From positions 1 through 64,000 of the forward strand of contig CANIVF010000010.1 of assembly GCA_947470895.1 (NCBI GenBank): a stretch of DNA of 64,000 nucleotides, in the 5' to 3' direction. The position numbers and the translations under genes were made by a program. Source of the stretch: Bacteroidota bacterium. Lineage in GTDB: Bacteria; Bacteroidota; Bacteroidia; Cytophagales; Cyclobacteriaceae. How positions within the stretch are numbered: position 1 is the stretch's first letter; every line of letters begins with the position of its first letter. Of this stretch, positions 8,011-16,941 are shown in pieces. The notes below the pieces were generated by a model that saw only the letters and a program-made list of their open reading frames with translations, had not been told where the DNA came from and searched no databases.

Positions 8011-8234
8011 GCGGTTTGGGTTAGCGTCTGTTTGACAACCTAATAATCCGAAGGTTCTATGAAAGTCACAAGCGGGGAGGGCTTTGAGTTTCCAGCCATG
8101 AGCTACGAGTGACCAATGTCAATATTGTAAAAGGCATTTTACGACTTAAATCATCAGGTATTACCGCTTGGATTTATTTATTGCATTCACTTTTATTAAT
8201 CGGTAGATTTCCGAACCAGATCAATTATTGCTAT

Positions 8235-10712
8235 ATGAAAAACATATTTTTAACATGTTCTCTCCTGCTCACTATTTCGGTTTTTGGTCAGAAGAAGAAA
8301 GAATCAACAGCTTCCTCCATCCAAACTGTCACCCCGGCACTATCACCTATTGAGGCTAAAGTGGCTGGGATGAAAAAATATTCCGGCTATTTCGAGTTTT
8401 ATTATGATGAGAAGCAGGATAAGATTTTTCTATTGATCGATAAGTTCGATTCCGAATTTTTGTATGTGGAATCACTGACCGCAGGAATTGGCTCTAACGA
8501 CATAGGATTAGATCGCAATCAATTGGGCAGCGAGCGGGTTGTGAAGTTTGAGCGAAGAGGCCATAAGGTGTTATTAACACAACTCAACTATAGTTACCGA
8601 GCTGTTTCCACTAGTGAAGCAGAACGCAGAGCCGTACAAGAGGCATTTGCGCAATCTGTTCTGGGAGGCTTTACAGTGGCGGCAGAAGAGAATGGAAAAG
8701 TGTTAGTTGATGCTTCTGATTTTCTGATGCAGGATGCCCACGATGTAACAGGCAGGCTTCGCTCTTCCCAACAAGGAACGTATACGCTGGATAAGACAAG
8801 ATCTGCTTTTTATTTACCACGCATTAAAAATTTTCCTCAAAATTCTGAGTTTGAAGCGACCCTTACTTTTAGTGGACAGCCCACGGGCGCATACATCCGC
8901 AGCGTTACGCCAACACCATCGGTGGTTACAGTAAGAGAGCACCATTCGTTCATTCAATTGCCTGACGCAAATTACAAGCCAAGGGTGTTTGATCCTCGTG
9001 CTGGTTATTTCAACACCTCGTATTATGATTATGCTACTCCGATCAGCGAACCTGTCGAGAAAAGATTCATCACACGTCATCGTCTTTATAAAAAGGATCC
9101 AACAGCCGCCATCAGCGAACCCGTTGAGCCTATTATTTATTATATGGATCCCGGAGCACCAGAACCGATCCGGTCTGCATTGATGGATGGCGCCCGTTGG
9201 TGGAATCAGGCTTATGAGGCAGTTGGTTATAAAGATGCTTTTCGTGTGGAGGTATTGCCCGAAGATGCTGATCCGATGGATGTACGATACAACATGATCA
9301 ATTGGGTGCACCGCTCCACCAGGGGCTGGTCTTATGGATCTTCAGTAGTCGATCCACGAACAGGAGAAATTATCAAAGGCCATGTCACCCTAGGTTCTCT
9401 TCGGGTGCGTCAGGATTATTTAATTGCCGAAGGATTGCTCTCACCGTATGAGGATGGCAAGCCGGCATCAAGGGAAATGGAACAAATGGCGTTGGCACGA
9501 TTAAGACAATTGGCCGCGCATGAAGTAGGTCATACGCTGGGGCTATCTCATGCTTATTCTTCCAGTGCTGAGAATATGGCTTCGGTGATGGATTATCCAC
9601 ATCCAGTGGTGAAATTAAACGATGGAAAAATAGATTTGAGTGAAGCGTATGATACGAAGATCGCTCCATTTGATAAAGTTACCATCACCTGGGGCTATCA
9701 GGATTTCCCAAAGGATACTGATGAAAACAAAGCCTTGAATGACATCATTCAAAAATCACTTAAAGAAGGTTTGACTTTTTTATCGGATCAAGATGCTCGG
9801 CCGGTAGGGGGTGCCCATCCTTTTGCTCATCTATGGGATAATGGCAGTGATCCTTCCGATGAGCTCAATCGCATGATGGAGATCAGAAAGGTTGCGTTGA
9901 AGAATTTTGGTGAGAATACGATAAAACAAGGCACGCCCTATGCGCTGTTGGAAGAAGCACTCGTGCCCGTCTATTTCTTTCATCGCTACCAGACGGAAGC
10001 CGCAGTGAAATTGATTGGAGGATTAAACTATCGTTATGCACTTCGTGGTGATGGACAACCAGTCACTGAATTGTTAACTCCTCAAAAAGAACTAAAAGCA
10101 CTCGATGCATTATTAAAAACCGTGGAGCCATCGGCACTGACGCTTCCGGAAAGTCTGCTAAAAATAATTCCTCCCCGTCCAATTGGCTACGATCGCCATC
10201 GCGAATTAGTGAAGATCAAAACAGAGCTTACGTTTGATCCGATTGCTGTTGCCGAGACAGCTTCGGATTTTACATTCAGTATGATTCTTCATCCTGCCCG
10301 CGCCAATCGTGTGTTTGAACATCACTCTCGTGATGCACGGTTGCCGAGTTTAGAAAATGTAATTGATAAGCTGGTGAGCGCTACTTTCAAATCGGCTAGT
10401 AAACCGGGCTATGAAGGAGCCGTGCAGATGAGTACCAATTATGCCTTGTTCACCAATCTCTCAAAGCTTGCCTTAAATAAGGAGTCATCGGTGCAAACCA
10501 AAGCTATTGTTTTGTTAAAGTTGGATCAGTTGAAGGCATGGCTCACCGCAAAACAAACCACCGATGAATCTTGGAAGGCGCATTATGCTTACCTGGCGAA
10601 ACAGATATCAACCTTGCAGGAAGATCCGGAAGAATTTGAACAAGATAATTTACTGCCTGCGCCTCCGGGAGCGCCAATAGGTACGACCGAGATGGAGTTT
10701 TGTGGTAATTAG
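8235..10712 (+). CDS. Secreted zinc metalloprotease, metzincin type (DUF5117/DUF4953-like)
   Basis: An 825-residue exported protease. I start it at ATG 8235, which gives a clean signal peptide (MKNIFLTCSLLLTISVFGQ), rather than at a non-ATG start further upstream. The N-terminal half resembles the DUF5117/DUF5118 regions of Bacteroidota zinc-dependent metalloproteases. The catalytic motif HEVGHTLGLSH has ligands H429, H433 and H439 and Glu430, followed by a Met-turn SVMDYP, the metzincin hallmark. The C-terminal 300 residues are all-helical in appearance. It probably degrades peptides in the periplasm or outside. It stands alone, divergent from the sigma operon and convergent with a haem-binding lipoprotein gene. 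Confidence 0.9.
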   Translation: MKNIFLTCSLLLTISVFGQKKKESTASSIQTVTPALSPIEAKVAGMKKYSGYFEFYYDEKQDKIFLLIDKFDSEFLYVESLTAGIGSNDIGLDRNQLGSERVVKFERRGHKVLLTQLNYSYRAVSTSEAERRAVQEAFAQSVLGGFTVAAEENGKVLVDASDFLMQDAHDVTGRLRSSQQGTYTLDKTRSAFYLPRIKNFPQNSEFEATLTFSGQPTGAYIRSVTPTPSVVTVREHHSFIQLPDANYKPRVFDPRAGYFNTSYYDYATPISEPVEKRFITRHRLYKKDPTAAISEPVEPIIYYMDPGAPEPIRSALMDGARWWNQAYEAVGYKDAFRVEVLPEDADPMDVRYNMINWVHRSTRGWSYGSSVVDPRTGEIIKGHVTLGSLRVRQDYLIAEGLLSPYEDGKPASREMEQMALARLRQLAAHEVGHTLGLSHAYSSSAENMASVMDYPHPVVKLNDGKIDLSEAYDTKIAPFDKVTITWGYQDFPKDTDENKALNDIIQKSLKEGLTFLSDQDARPVGGAHPFAHLWDNGSDPSDELNRMMEIRKVALKNFGENTIKQGTPYALLEEALVPVYFFHRYQTEAAVKLIGGLNYRYALRGDGQPVTELLTPQKELKALDALLKTVEPSALTLPESLLKIIPPRPIGYDRHRELVKIKTELTFDPIAVAETASDFTFSMILHPARANRVFEHHSRDARLPSLENVIDKLVSATFKSASKPGYEGAVQMSTNYALFTNLSKLALNKESSVQTKAIVLLKLDQLKAWLTAKQTTDESWKAHYAYLAKQISTLQEDPEEFEQDNLLPAPPGAPIGTTEMEFCGN

Positions 10713-10829
10713 TTTTAGGCCATTCATTGCTTCACTCCTCCTCAGGGGCAAGCGAATAATCTAATGAAAATTTAGACCGTTTTTGCTTGAATGTACTGTG
10801 AAGTGATAGGGTGCTTATTAGATGTGTAA

Positions 10830-11408
10830 TTATATTTTCTTAAACCCAATCCGCCACAATCCCCTCAATTGATTGACTTGATAACCAACAGCTTTATCTC
10901 TTGGATACAAGGCTTGAATCAAGGAGTCATTACTGAACGTAATGTCTTTTCCGGGCACACCATGACAATTGAGGCATAGGGCTTGCGTGATGATGGGCTT
11001 ATAAAAAATCACAGAATCATCCTTCAACACTAACTTGGGCGACAGATCATTACCTTCACTCAGGTCGATGCCAAATCCTTTCATCATAAAATCACCCATC
11101 TTATCGGTTTTATTGCGCAGGTTCCTGTTCTTATCGCTCAGTCGTTTAATCGATACCTGAAAAGATGTTGCCAGCGAGTCAGTAATCGGATAGGCATTTA
11201 CATTGCAATAACGCAACGCACTTTCAATACTGCCGTTGGCCAATGCCTTTTGTAATTCTCCGCTGATGGTCTCAAATGAAATTTTTACAATTTTATTTCC
11301 CTGACTCAGGTAGGTGCTGTCGATTTTTTCAACAGCTTGTTCTTGTGGGGCCTTACTGCATGCCATCAGAAGAAAGATAAAGCTAAGCAAGTACATGATG
11401 TATTTCAT
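10830..11408 (-). CDS. Haem-binding DUF3365 (Tll0287-like) lipoprotein
   Basis: A 192-residue lipoprotein (MKYIMYLLSFIFLLMAC, Cys17) with one c-type haem motif CLNCHG (C145, C148, H149) near the end, preceded by a region matching the Tll0287-like/DUF3365 fold (ALRYCNV...PITDSLA...VSIKRLSDKNRNLRNKTD). Such domains are haem-binding sensors or redox modules; here it is not fused to a kinase, so a free periplasmic redox or sensing role is inferred. Cysteine 68 is an additional possible ligand. It is monocistronic, 90 bp before the rRNA methyltransferase gene on the same strand. Confidence 0.85.
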   Translation of the reverse strand: MKYIMYLLSFIFLLMACSKAPQEQAVEKIDSTYLSQGNKIVKISFETISGELQKALANGSIESALRYCNVNAYPITDSLATSFQVSIKRLSDKNRNLRNKTDKMGDFMMKGFGIDLSEGNDLSPKLVLKDDSVIFYKPIITQALCLNCHGVPGKDITFSNDSLIQALYPRDKAVGYQVNQLRGLWRIGFKKI

Positions 11409-11497
11409 AATAGTAAGGTTAGTTGGGTTCTAAAATTAATCCCGCCACACGGAAAGGTAATGCATGATACTCCTTAGTGGCTTTGTATTGATAAGGT

Positions 11498-12295
11498 TTA
11501 CTGTACTTTAAATTCTCTCTGTCTCATCGCCTCGTAAACAACAACGGCTGCCGCATTCGACACGTTCATGGAATCTATTTTTCCTAGCATCGGAATGATG
11601 ATGTTGGTAGTAGCATTTTTAACCCATATTTCAGAAAGCCCGGTTGCTTCGGTGCCCATCACAATAGCGGATGAGGGTTTATAGTCAATCTCATGATAAG
11701 GATGGGAAGATTTCAGGTAGGTGCAGAAAATGTGAATGCTATTTTTCTTAAGCCAGTCAATTGTTTCTGGCGAAGTGGCTGAAGCGATTTGCTTGGTAAA
11801 CACACACCCCACACTGGAGCGAATCACATTGGGATTATAAAAATCAGTTTGTGGATCGCAGATGATTACGGCATCCACAGCAGCGGCATCGGCCGTGCGT
11901 AAGATGGCGCCCAGGTTACCGGGCTTTTCTACCGCCTCCAATATAAGTATGAGTGGATTATTCCTCAAGGCAATGTCATCCAGGCGATGTGTTTTTTGTT
12001 CGGCCACAGCCAAAATGCCACCCGTGCTTTCGCGCACAGCAATCTTATCAAACACTTCGCGCGACACAGGTACCAGCAGCTTGTCATCCCGGAATAAATC
12101 ACCAGATTCTTTCAGATCAATAATTTCTTCGCAAAAAAAGATGTTACTTATTTTATAACCGGCTTCCTGTGCCATACGCACTTCCTGGGCGCCTTCAACG
12201 ATAAAGCGACATTGCTTTCTGCGTTCGCGCGGTTTTTCAAGCGCCAGAAGACTTTTTATTTTAGGATTTTGTGTGCTGGTGATCTTAACGTGCAT
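11498..12295 (-). CDS. TrmH/SpoU-family RNA 2'-O-methyltransferase
   Basis: A 265-residue SPOUT enzyme that methylates ribose 2'-hydroxyls of rRNA or tRNA with S-adenosylmethionine. The N-terminal substrate-binding domain (about 1-100; FIVEGAQEV at 31-39) precedes the knotted catalytic domain. Motif 1 contains NLGAILRTADA with N127 and R133, motif 2 is VMGTEATGLSE (212-222), and motif 3 is IPMLGKIDSMNVSNAAAV. This layout is that of RlmB/TsnR-like proteins; the exact nucleotide cannot be deduced. It is a single gene, divergent from the other methyltransferase at 12581. Confidence 0.92.
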   Translation of the reverse strand: MHVKITSTQNPKIKSLLALEKPRERRKQCRFIVEGAQEVRMAQEAGYKISNIFFCEEIIDLKESGDLFRDDKLLVPVSREVFDKIAVRESTGGILAVAEQKTHRLDDIALRNNPLILILEAVEKPGNLGAILRTADAAAVDAVIICDPQTDFYNPNVIRSSVGCVFTKQIASATSPETIDWLKKNSIHIFCTYLKSSHPYHEIDYKPSSAIVMGTEATGLSEIWVKNATTNIIIPMLGKIDSMNVSNAAAVVVYEAMRQREFKVQ

Positions 12296-12566
12296 GATGA
12301 TTCAATATTCCGCAATCAAAAATCAATATCAAAGAACATCATGCCAACTTATGTTTGAACCGAGAACGGAGCAAGCTTTATCTACGGTCCTTGTTGCAAC
12401 CAACCAGCCACGAACATGCAACGCAGTGTGTACTAGGAGTAGACAAAGAGTGCACAATCATGAAGTCAACATCGAAGGATGAAGTGACACACCACGAGCC
12501 AACTTGATGGGGTAAGGTCATTGCAATTTTGAATTTCAAGTCCTGTGGCTTAATCTTGACTAAATT

Positions 12567-12594
12567 TTGAATCTGAAATTTTGAATCTGAAATT
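12567..12594 (+). repeat. 14-bp tandem duplication at the start of the methyltransferase
   Basis: Two exact copies of TTGAATCTGAAATT (12567-12580 and 12581-12594). The second copy begins with the TTG used as start codon of the following gene, so the duplication spans the presumed ribosome-binding region. Confidence 0.8.
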
Positions 12595-13480
12595 ATTATA
12601 TCCGGCTTCCTGGAAAGATTACGAACTTCTTGACAGCGGTGGCTTTGAAAAACTGGAGCGTTTCGGTAACGTCATCCTGATCAGGCCAGAGCCACAAGCA
12701 ATCTGGGAACGGGTACTAACGGAAGGAGAGTGGCTAAAGCAGGCCCATGCACACTTCCATCGTGAACAAAAAGACAACTTTCGCTTTGCCGAAGAAATAA
12801 AAGGAGGCTGGAAAAAACTGAAAGCCGTGCCCGACAGCTGGCATGTGAAGTATCATCATCCGTCTTTTGAGGTAAACTTGCGATTGGCGCTTACCGGTTT
12901 TGGCCACGTAGGTATTTTTCCAGAACAAGGTGAAAATTGGAATTTCATTCATGACACTGTTACAAGTTGGAATTCAAATAAATCGCGTGTACTCAATTTG
13001 TTTGCTTACACGGGTGCGGCTTCGGTGGTGGCGCGTGCTGCGGGTGCCGAAGTTACGCATGTGGATGCATCACGCCCCGGACTGAATTGGGCTAATCAAA
13101 ATATGCAGCTCAATCATCTTACGGATATTCGTTGGGTGTATGAAGATGCGTTGAAGTTTGTGAAACGTGAAGTAAAACGTGGAAATAAATATAACGGCAT
13201 CATTATGGACCCCCCACCTTATGGGCGAGGACCGGAAGGCGAAAAATGGACGCTTCAGGAAAAGCTAAATGAATTGGTATTTCATGCCAGTCAATTGCTG
13301 GAGCAAAAGAATTCTTTCTTTATTCTTTCTATGTATGCCGCAGGCCTTTCTCCGTTGGTAGGGATGAATGTGGTAAAAACCCATTTTGATGTTGCTGATC
13401 CTGAGTGCGGAGAGTTTTTCCTGAAATCTAGCATGGGACGCGATTTGCCCATGGGTACGTTTCTTAGATTTAGTCGCTAG
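12581..13480 (+). CDS. Class I SAM methyltransferase (RlmI-like), TTG start
   Basis: A 299-residue methyltransferase. SAM motif I is LNLFAYTGAAS (138-148), D162 is the acidic ribose ligand, and DPPPYG (210-215) is motif IV, as in RlmI/RlmK-type rRNA cytosine or guanine methyltransferases. The N-terminal PUA-like part is reduced. The reading frame opens after a TGA at 12557 and contains no ATG before the conserved LLYPASWKDYE sequence, so TTG at 12581 is the best start; family members I recall also begin M-x-L-K-L-L-Y-P. This start lies in a 14-bp tandem duplication. The gene is divergent from the TrmH-type gene. RNA target not determinable. Confidence 0.85.
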   Translation: MNLKLLYPASWKDYELLDSGGFEKLERFGNVILIRPEPQAIWERVLTEGEWLKQAHAHFHREQKDNFRFAEEIKGGWKKLKAVPDSWHVKYHHPSFEVNLRLALTGFGHVGIFPEQGENWNFIHDTVTSWNSNKSRVLNLFAYTGAASVVARAAGAEVTHVDASRPGLNWANQNMQLNHLTDIRWVYEDALKFVKREVKRGNKYNGIIMDPPPYGRGPEGEKWTLQEKLNELVFHASQLLEQKNSFFILSMYAAGLSPLVGMNVVKTHFDVADPECGEFFLKSSMGRDLPMGTFLRFSR

Positions 13481-13599
13481 TATCCATTGCACTGGGTTGC
13501 ATTTACGCGACCTGTTATTAACGTGCGGCATTGGGCAGATCGTAAAAAGCTCGATAGATTTACATCATCAAGAAAGCAAGCATTTATTTAAAAAATAAA

Positions 13600-13705
13600 C
13601 AATGTGCCTTGCCACGGTATAGTAAAAAAGCTCATCGGCAAGCACAGCAAATAATTGGTTTTCAGGTTTTGGTTTAAAGGCTCCGTTACATTGGAGCCTT
13701 TTTTA
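13600..13705 (+). ncRNA. Candidate small RNA ending in a terminator
   Basis: An internal stem (GTGCCTTGCC pairing with GGCAAGCAC, one bulged C) is followed by an AT-rich linker with AATTGGTTTT and the terminator at 13677-13705. No ORF fits. The 5' end is unknown and no known RNA family was recognised; it may instead be the 3' untranslated region of the methyltransferase gene. Confidence 0.3.
13677..13705 (+). terminator. Rho-independent terminator
   Basis: Stem AAGGCTCC (13677-13684) and GGAGCCTT (13693-13700) with an 8-base loop, then TTTTTATT. It lies about 200 bp past the methyltransferase stop and ends either that transcript or a separate small RNA. Confidence 0.85.
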
Positions 13706-13839
13706 TTAGAATTTACCAAGGGTTAAGTGGGTAAGGTTTTGATGACCCAAAATTGTTAATCAGTGGTTATCAGTTGCCATTACAGCTGAATAGATTTGAT
13801 ATGCCAATTCAGCGGATTGAGTCGCTTAATTGGTTTTGG

Positions 13840-13872
13840 AAAAGAGCCAGCTGGGGAGCTGCCTCTTTTTTA
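13840..13872 (+). terminator. Second rho-independent terminator
   Basis: AAAAGAG and CTCTTTT enclose an inner AGCT/AGCT pairing, followed by T residues. It lies about 140 bp after the first terminator, and as there the sequence AATTGGTTTT precedes it. It must end a transcript that starts between the two hairpins, or be a backup terminator. Confidence 0.7.
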
Positions 13873-14355
13873 TAAGCACAGTTAAGGAATGAGCTGCCCA
13901 AAGCTCGTTATTTCAGGACGAGACATATAGCTATTTTAAGACTAGACAGGGTGATCATCCTTCGTACCAAAGCCTGGGTAAAGCCGGTTTTTGGCCGGGT
14001 ATAAACCGGATATAGGGCGGAGGTATTGCGGAAATACCCCACACCAACCTTTCTATTGAGCAAAACAGCGATCACCGTGTGTTGATTATCAGCATGATCC
14101 CTTACTCGTGTTCTTCTAACCGTCAATGTTGCCAGACACCTTAATTCATCATCGGCAAGAATCTTTTGGCATCCTACCTTCCTGCAACTATTCACTAAAG
14201 CAGACATTCCGCTAGCAGGTAAACTCCACGCTATGTTTGTGCTTCTCCGAATGAGAGAGCGGTAATCAGATTTCATTCTGTCCATGCCATTCGAAATACT
14301 TTTCTTAGTATCATCTTAGTCCTTTCCTTAATTTGCAGACCAAACTCAAACCACC

Positions 14356-16884
14356 ATGAAGCCAATTTACATGTTCATGTTGCTGTGCCTGCCAACGCTC
14401 ATCCAGGCACAAGCCGATTACTATTACCCATCAGCGAAGAAACTCAATAAAAATATTCCAACCCCCGAGGAGTTTTTAGGATACGCCATCGGCTCGCATC
14501 ACACCCGGCACGATAAGATCGTAGAGTATATCAAAACATTAGATCGGTTATCCGATCGATTCGTGGTAGAAGAAATCGGAAGTACCATCGAACATCGTGT
14601 GCAGGTGGTTGCCAAAGTTACTTCTCCTGCCAATCACAGCCGACTGGAAGAAATCAGAAAGAAAAACCTGGAAGGCGCTACGGATATTCCACTCGTTATT
14701 CAATTAGGATATAATGTTCACGGCAATGAACCATCCAGTTCAGAAGCGGCCATGATCACTGCCTATTACCTTGCTGCCAGCGAAGATGAGGAAACAATGA
14801 AATGGCTCAACGAAATGGTGATTTTGCTGGATCCAGTTTACAATCCTGATGGCAGAGATCGCCACACTTATTGGGCCAACATGCATAAAGCCTCTCCGAT
14901 GGTTTCTGATCCGCTGGATCGCGAGCATAATGAAGCCTGGCCGGGTGGTCGCACAAATCACTATTGGTTTGATCTAAATCGCGATTGGTTTTTAGGTGTG
15001 CATCCGGAGAGCAGAAACCGAATGAAGTTCTTTCATCAGTGGAGACCGTATGTGATGACCGATCACCATGAACAGGGATCGAATGCTACCTTCTATTTTG
15101 ATCCTGGAAAATATACCAGTAACAATCCTGTGGTACCAGCTTACTTGTATGATGTGGTGCATCCGAAGTTTGCCGAATATTTTGCGCAGGGCATGAATGC
15201 CATCGGCTCCATGTATTTTACGAAAGAGGCATATGATAAATTGTATCCTGGCTATGGTTCCAGCTACGTGAACTTTTATGGTGGCATCGGAATATTGTTT
15301 GAGCAGGCCAGCTCGCGTGGGCATGTGCAGGAGACCACGACCATTCCGTTAACATTCGGGTTCACCATCCGCAATCAATTTACCGCTTCGTTAGCCACGA
15401 TGCGTGCTTCAGTATCCGAAAAGGAGATGCTGCGCAAATTGCGCAAGGATTTTTTCAACAGCGCCATGGCGCAGGCAAAAGCGAGTTCCATCAAAGGGTA
15501 TGTATTCAGCGAACCGAAAGATGCCACCCGCACTGCTGCATTTATCAATCTCTTATTAATGCACCAGATCGAGGTATATGAGTTAGGACAAAATATTACG
15601 ACCAGCGGCAAGACCTTTGAAAAAGGAAAATCGTTCATTGTTCCTACTGAGCAAAAAAACTACATCATGGTGCGGTCTGCGTTTGAAAAAGACATTACCT
15701 ATCGCGACAGCACGTTTTATGACGCCTCTACGTGGTCGTTGGTGCACGCGTTTAACATGCCGCATGCCGAAGTGAAGGCAGCGTTTACAAAAGGTAATCT
15801 CGTAGTGGCTCCTTTAAAATCCATGATTTCCGTTGTCAAAAGCAACTATGCTTACCTGTTGGACATCTCGGATTACAATGCACATCAAGCCATCAGCAAA
15901 TTACAATCCAGCAATGTAATTGTGCGCACGAGTTTCAAACCCTTTAGTGTGATGATCAATGGCAGTGAGAAAAGTTTTCCACATGGCTCTATAGTGATAT
16001 CGGTGCAGCAGCAAAGAATTAATTCAGATGAATTGTATAATGCGGTGAAGGCGGTAAGCCAATTGGCAGGTGTTGATTTTTATGCAGTAGAGACAGGATT
16101 AAATACCAAAGGCGTTGATTTAGGATCAGGGGCAATACGAACCATCAAGAAACCAAAAGTGATTATGCCTATTGGTGTTGGCGTGTCGGGGTACGAGGCT
16201 GGCGAAGTATGGCATCTTCTGGATCAACGCATCGGCATGCCAGTTTCCAAAGTGGACGTAGTCAATTTTTCACGTGTAAATCTGAATGACTACAACGTGA
16301 TGGTGATGGTAGGAGGAACATACCCCACGGATAAAGCCATGACGGATAAAATAAAAAGTTGGGTGCAATCAGGTGGCACCCTGATCACGATGAAGACTGC
16401 CTCGGAGTGGGCCATCAAGCAAGGCATTGTCAAAGAAAAGTTGATACCCATAGATACCGTTAAAAATCCAAGGCGAATAAATTTTGAAGAAGCCCCTGAT
16501 ACGGAAGGAGCGAAGCAACTTGGTGGCTCTATCTTCCAGGTTGATTTAGATATTACCAATCCGATAGGTTTTGGTTACACCGATCGCAAGGTATCGGTTT
16601 ATCGTAATGGACGCACTTTTCTTCAGCCAAGTAAAACACCTTACAACACCATTGCCCAATATACCTCAACCCCATTAATTGGAGGATATATTCACAAAAC
16701 GGATATTAAGCGAGTGGCCAATTCCGCAGCCATATTAATTTCCACGGAAGGACAGGGGCGGTCGATTATGTTTTCTGATAATCCCAACTTCCGCGGCACG
16801 TGGTATGGCACCAATAAATTGTTTTTGAATGCCTTATTTTTCGGATCGTTGATTTCATTGCCATCCAATTTTGGAGAAGAGTAA
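14356..16884 (+). CDS. Secreted M14-family zinc carboxypeptidase
   Basis: An 842-residue exported metallocarboxypeptidase with signal peptide MKPIYMFMLLCLPTLIQAQA. The first zinc-ligand pair is HGNE (H122, E125). Substrate-binding segments NPDGRDRH and FDLNRDWF follow, and DHHEQGSN carries the third ligand. The catalytic domain ends near residue 370. The remaining 470 residues include a region like a class I glutamine-amidotransferase fold (VIMPIGVGVSGYEAGEVW, later VMVMVGGTYPTDKAM), as is usual for large Bacteroidota M14 proteins. It probably trims peptides in the periplasm. It is followed by a small regulatory-domain protein 57 bp downstream. Intact. Confidence 0.92.
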   Translation: MKPIYMFMLLCLPTLIQAQADYYYPSAKKLNKNIPTPEEFLGYAIGSHHTRHDKIVEYIKTLDRLSDRFVVEEIGSTIEHRVQVVAKVTSPANHSRLEEIRKKNLEGATDIPLVIQLGYNVHGNEPSSSEAAMITAYYLAASEDEETMKWLNEMVILLDPVYNPDGRDRHTYWANMHKASPMVSDPLDREHNEAWPGGRTNHYWFDLNRDWFLGVHPESRNRMKFFHQWRPYVMTDHHEQGSNATFYFDPGKYTSNNPVVPAYLYDVVHPKFAEYFAQGMNAIGSMYFTKEAYDKLYPGYGSSYVNFYGGIGILFEQASSRGHVQETTTIPLTFGFTIRNQFTASLATMRASVSEKEMLRKLRKDFFNSAMAQAKASSIKGYVFSEPKDATRTAAFINLLLMHQIEVYELGQNITTSGKTFEKGKSFIVPTEQKNYIMVRSAFEKDITYRDSTFYDASTWSLVHAFNMPHAEVKAAFTKGNLVVAPLKSMISVVKSNYAYLLDISDYNAHQAISKLQSSNVIVRTSFKPFSVMINGSEKSFPHGSIVISVQQQRINSDELYNAVKAVSQLAGVDFYAVETGLNTKGVDLGSGAIRTIKKPKVIMPIGVGVSGYEAGEVWHLLDQRIGMPVSKVDVVNFSRVNLNDYNVMVMVGGTYPTDKAMTDKIKSWVQSGGTLITMKTASEWAIKQGIVKEKLIPIDTVKNPRRINFEEAPDTEGAKQLGGSIFQVDLDITNPIGFGYTDRKVSVYRNGRTFLQPSKTPYNTIAQYTSTPLIGGYIHKTDIKRVANSAAILISTEGQGRSIMFSDNPNFRGTWYGTNKLFLNALFFGSLISLPSNFGEE

Positions 16885-16941
16885 TGGTAGGCAATCTTTC
16901 AACTATTTTAAACATTCATTCATCTCCTCAGGAAACCAACT

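Larger units (their letters stand above)
13481..14355. other. Long non-coding stretch with two terminator-like hairpins
   Basis: 875 bp without a convincing gene. It contains a bulged stem near 13612-13648 (GTGCCTTGCC with GGCAAGCAC), terminators at 13677-13705 and 13840-13872, and several short inverted repeats, for example CCGGTTT with AAACCGG near 13988-14015. A 125-codon reverse frame (13908-14285) has no recognisable product and was not called. Confidence 0.6.

Noticed and set aside
12273-12482. 69-codon plus frame overlapping the TrmH-type gene start
   Set aside because: It begins inside the opposite-strand gene and the sequence has no protein-like features.
13908-14285. 125-codon reverse reading frame
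   Set aside because: No recognisable domain, signal peptide or family-like pattern, and it lies in a segment rich in inverted repeats. Reported only as an unexplained stretch.
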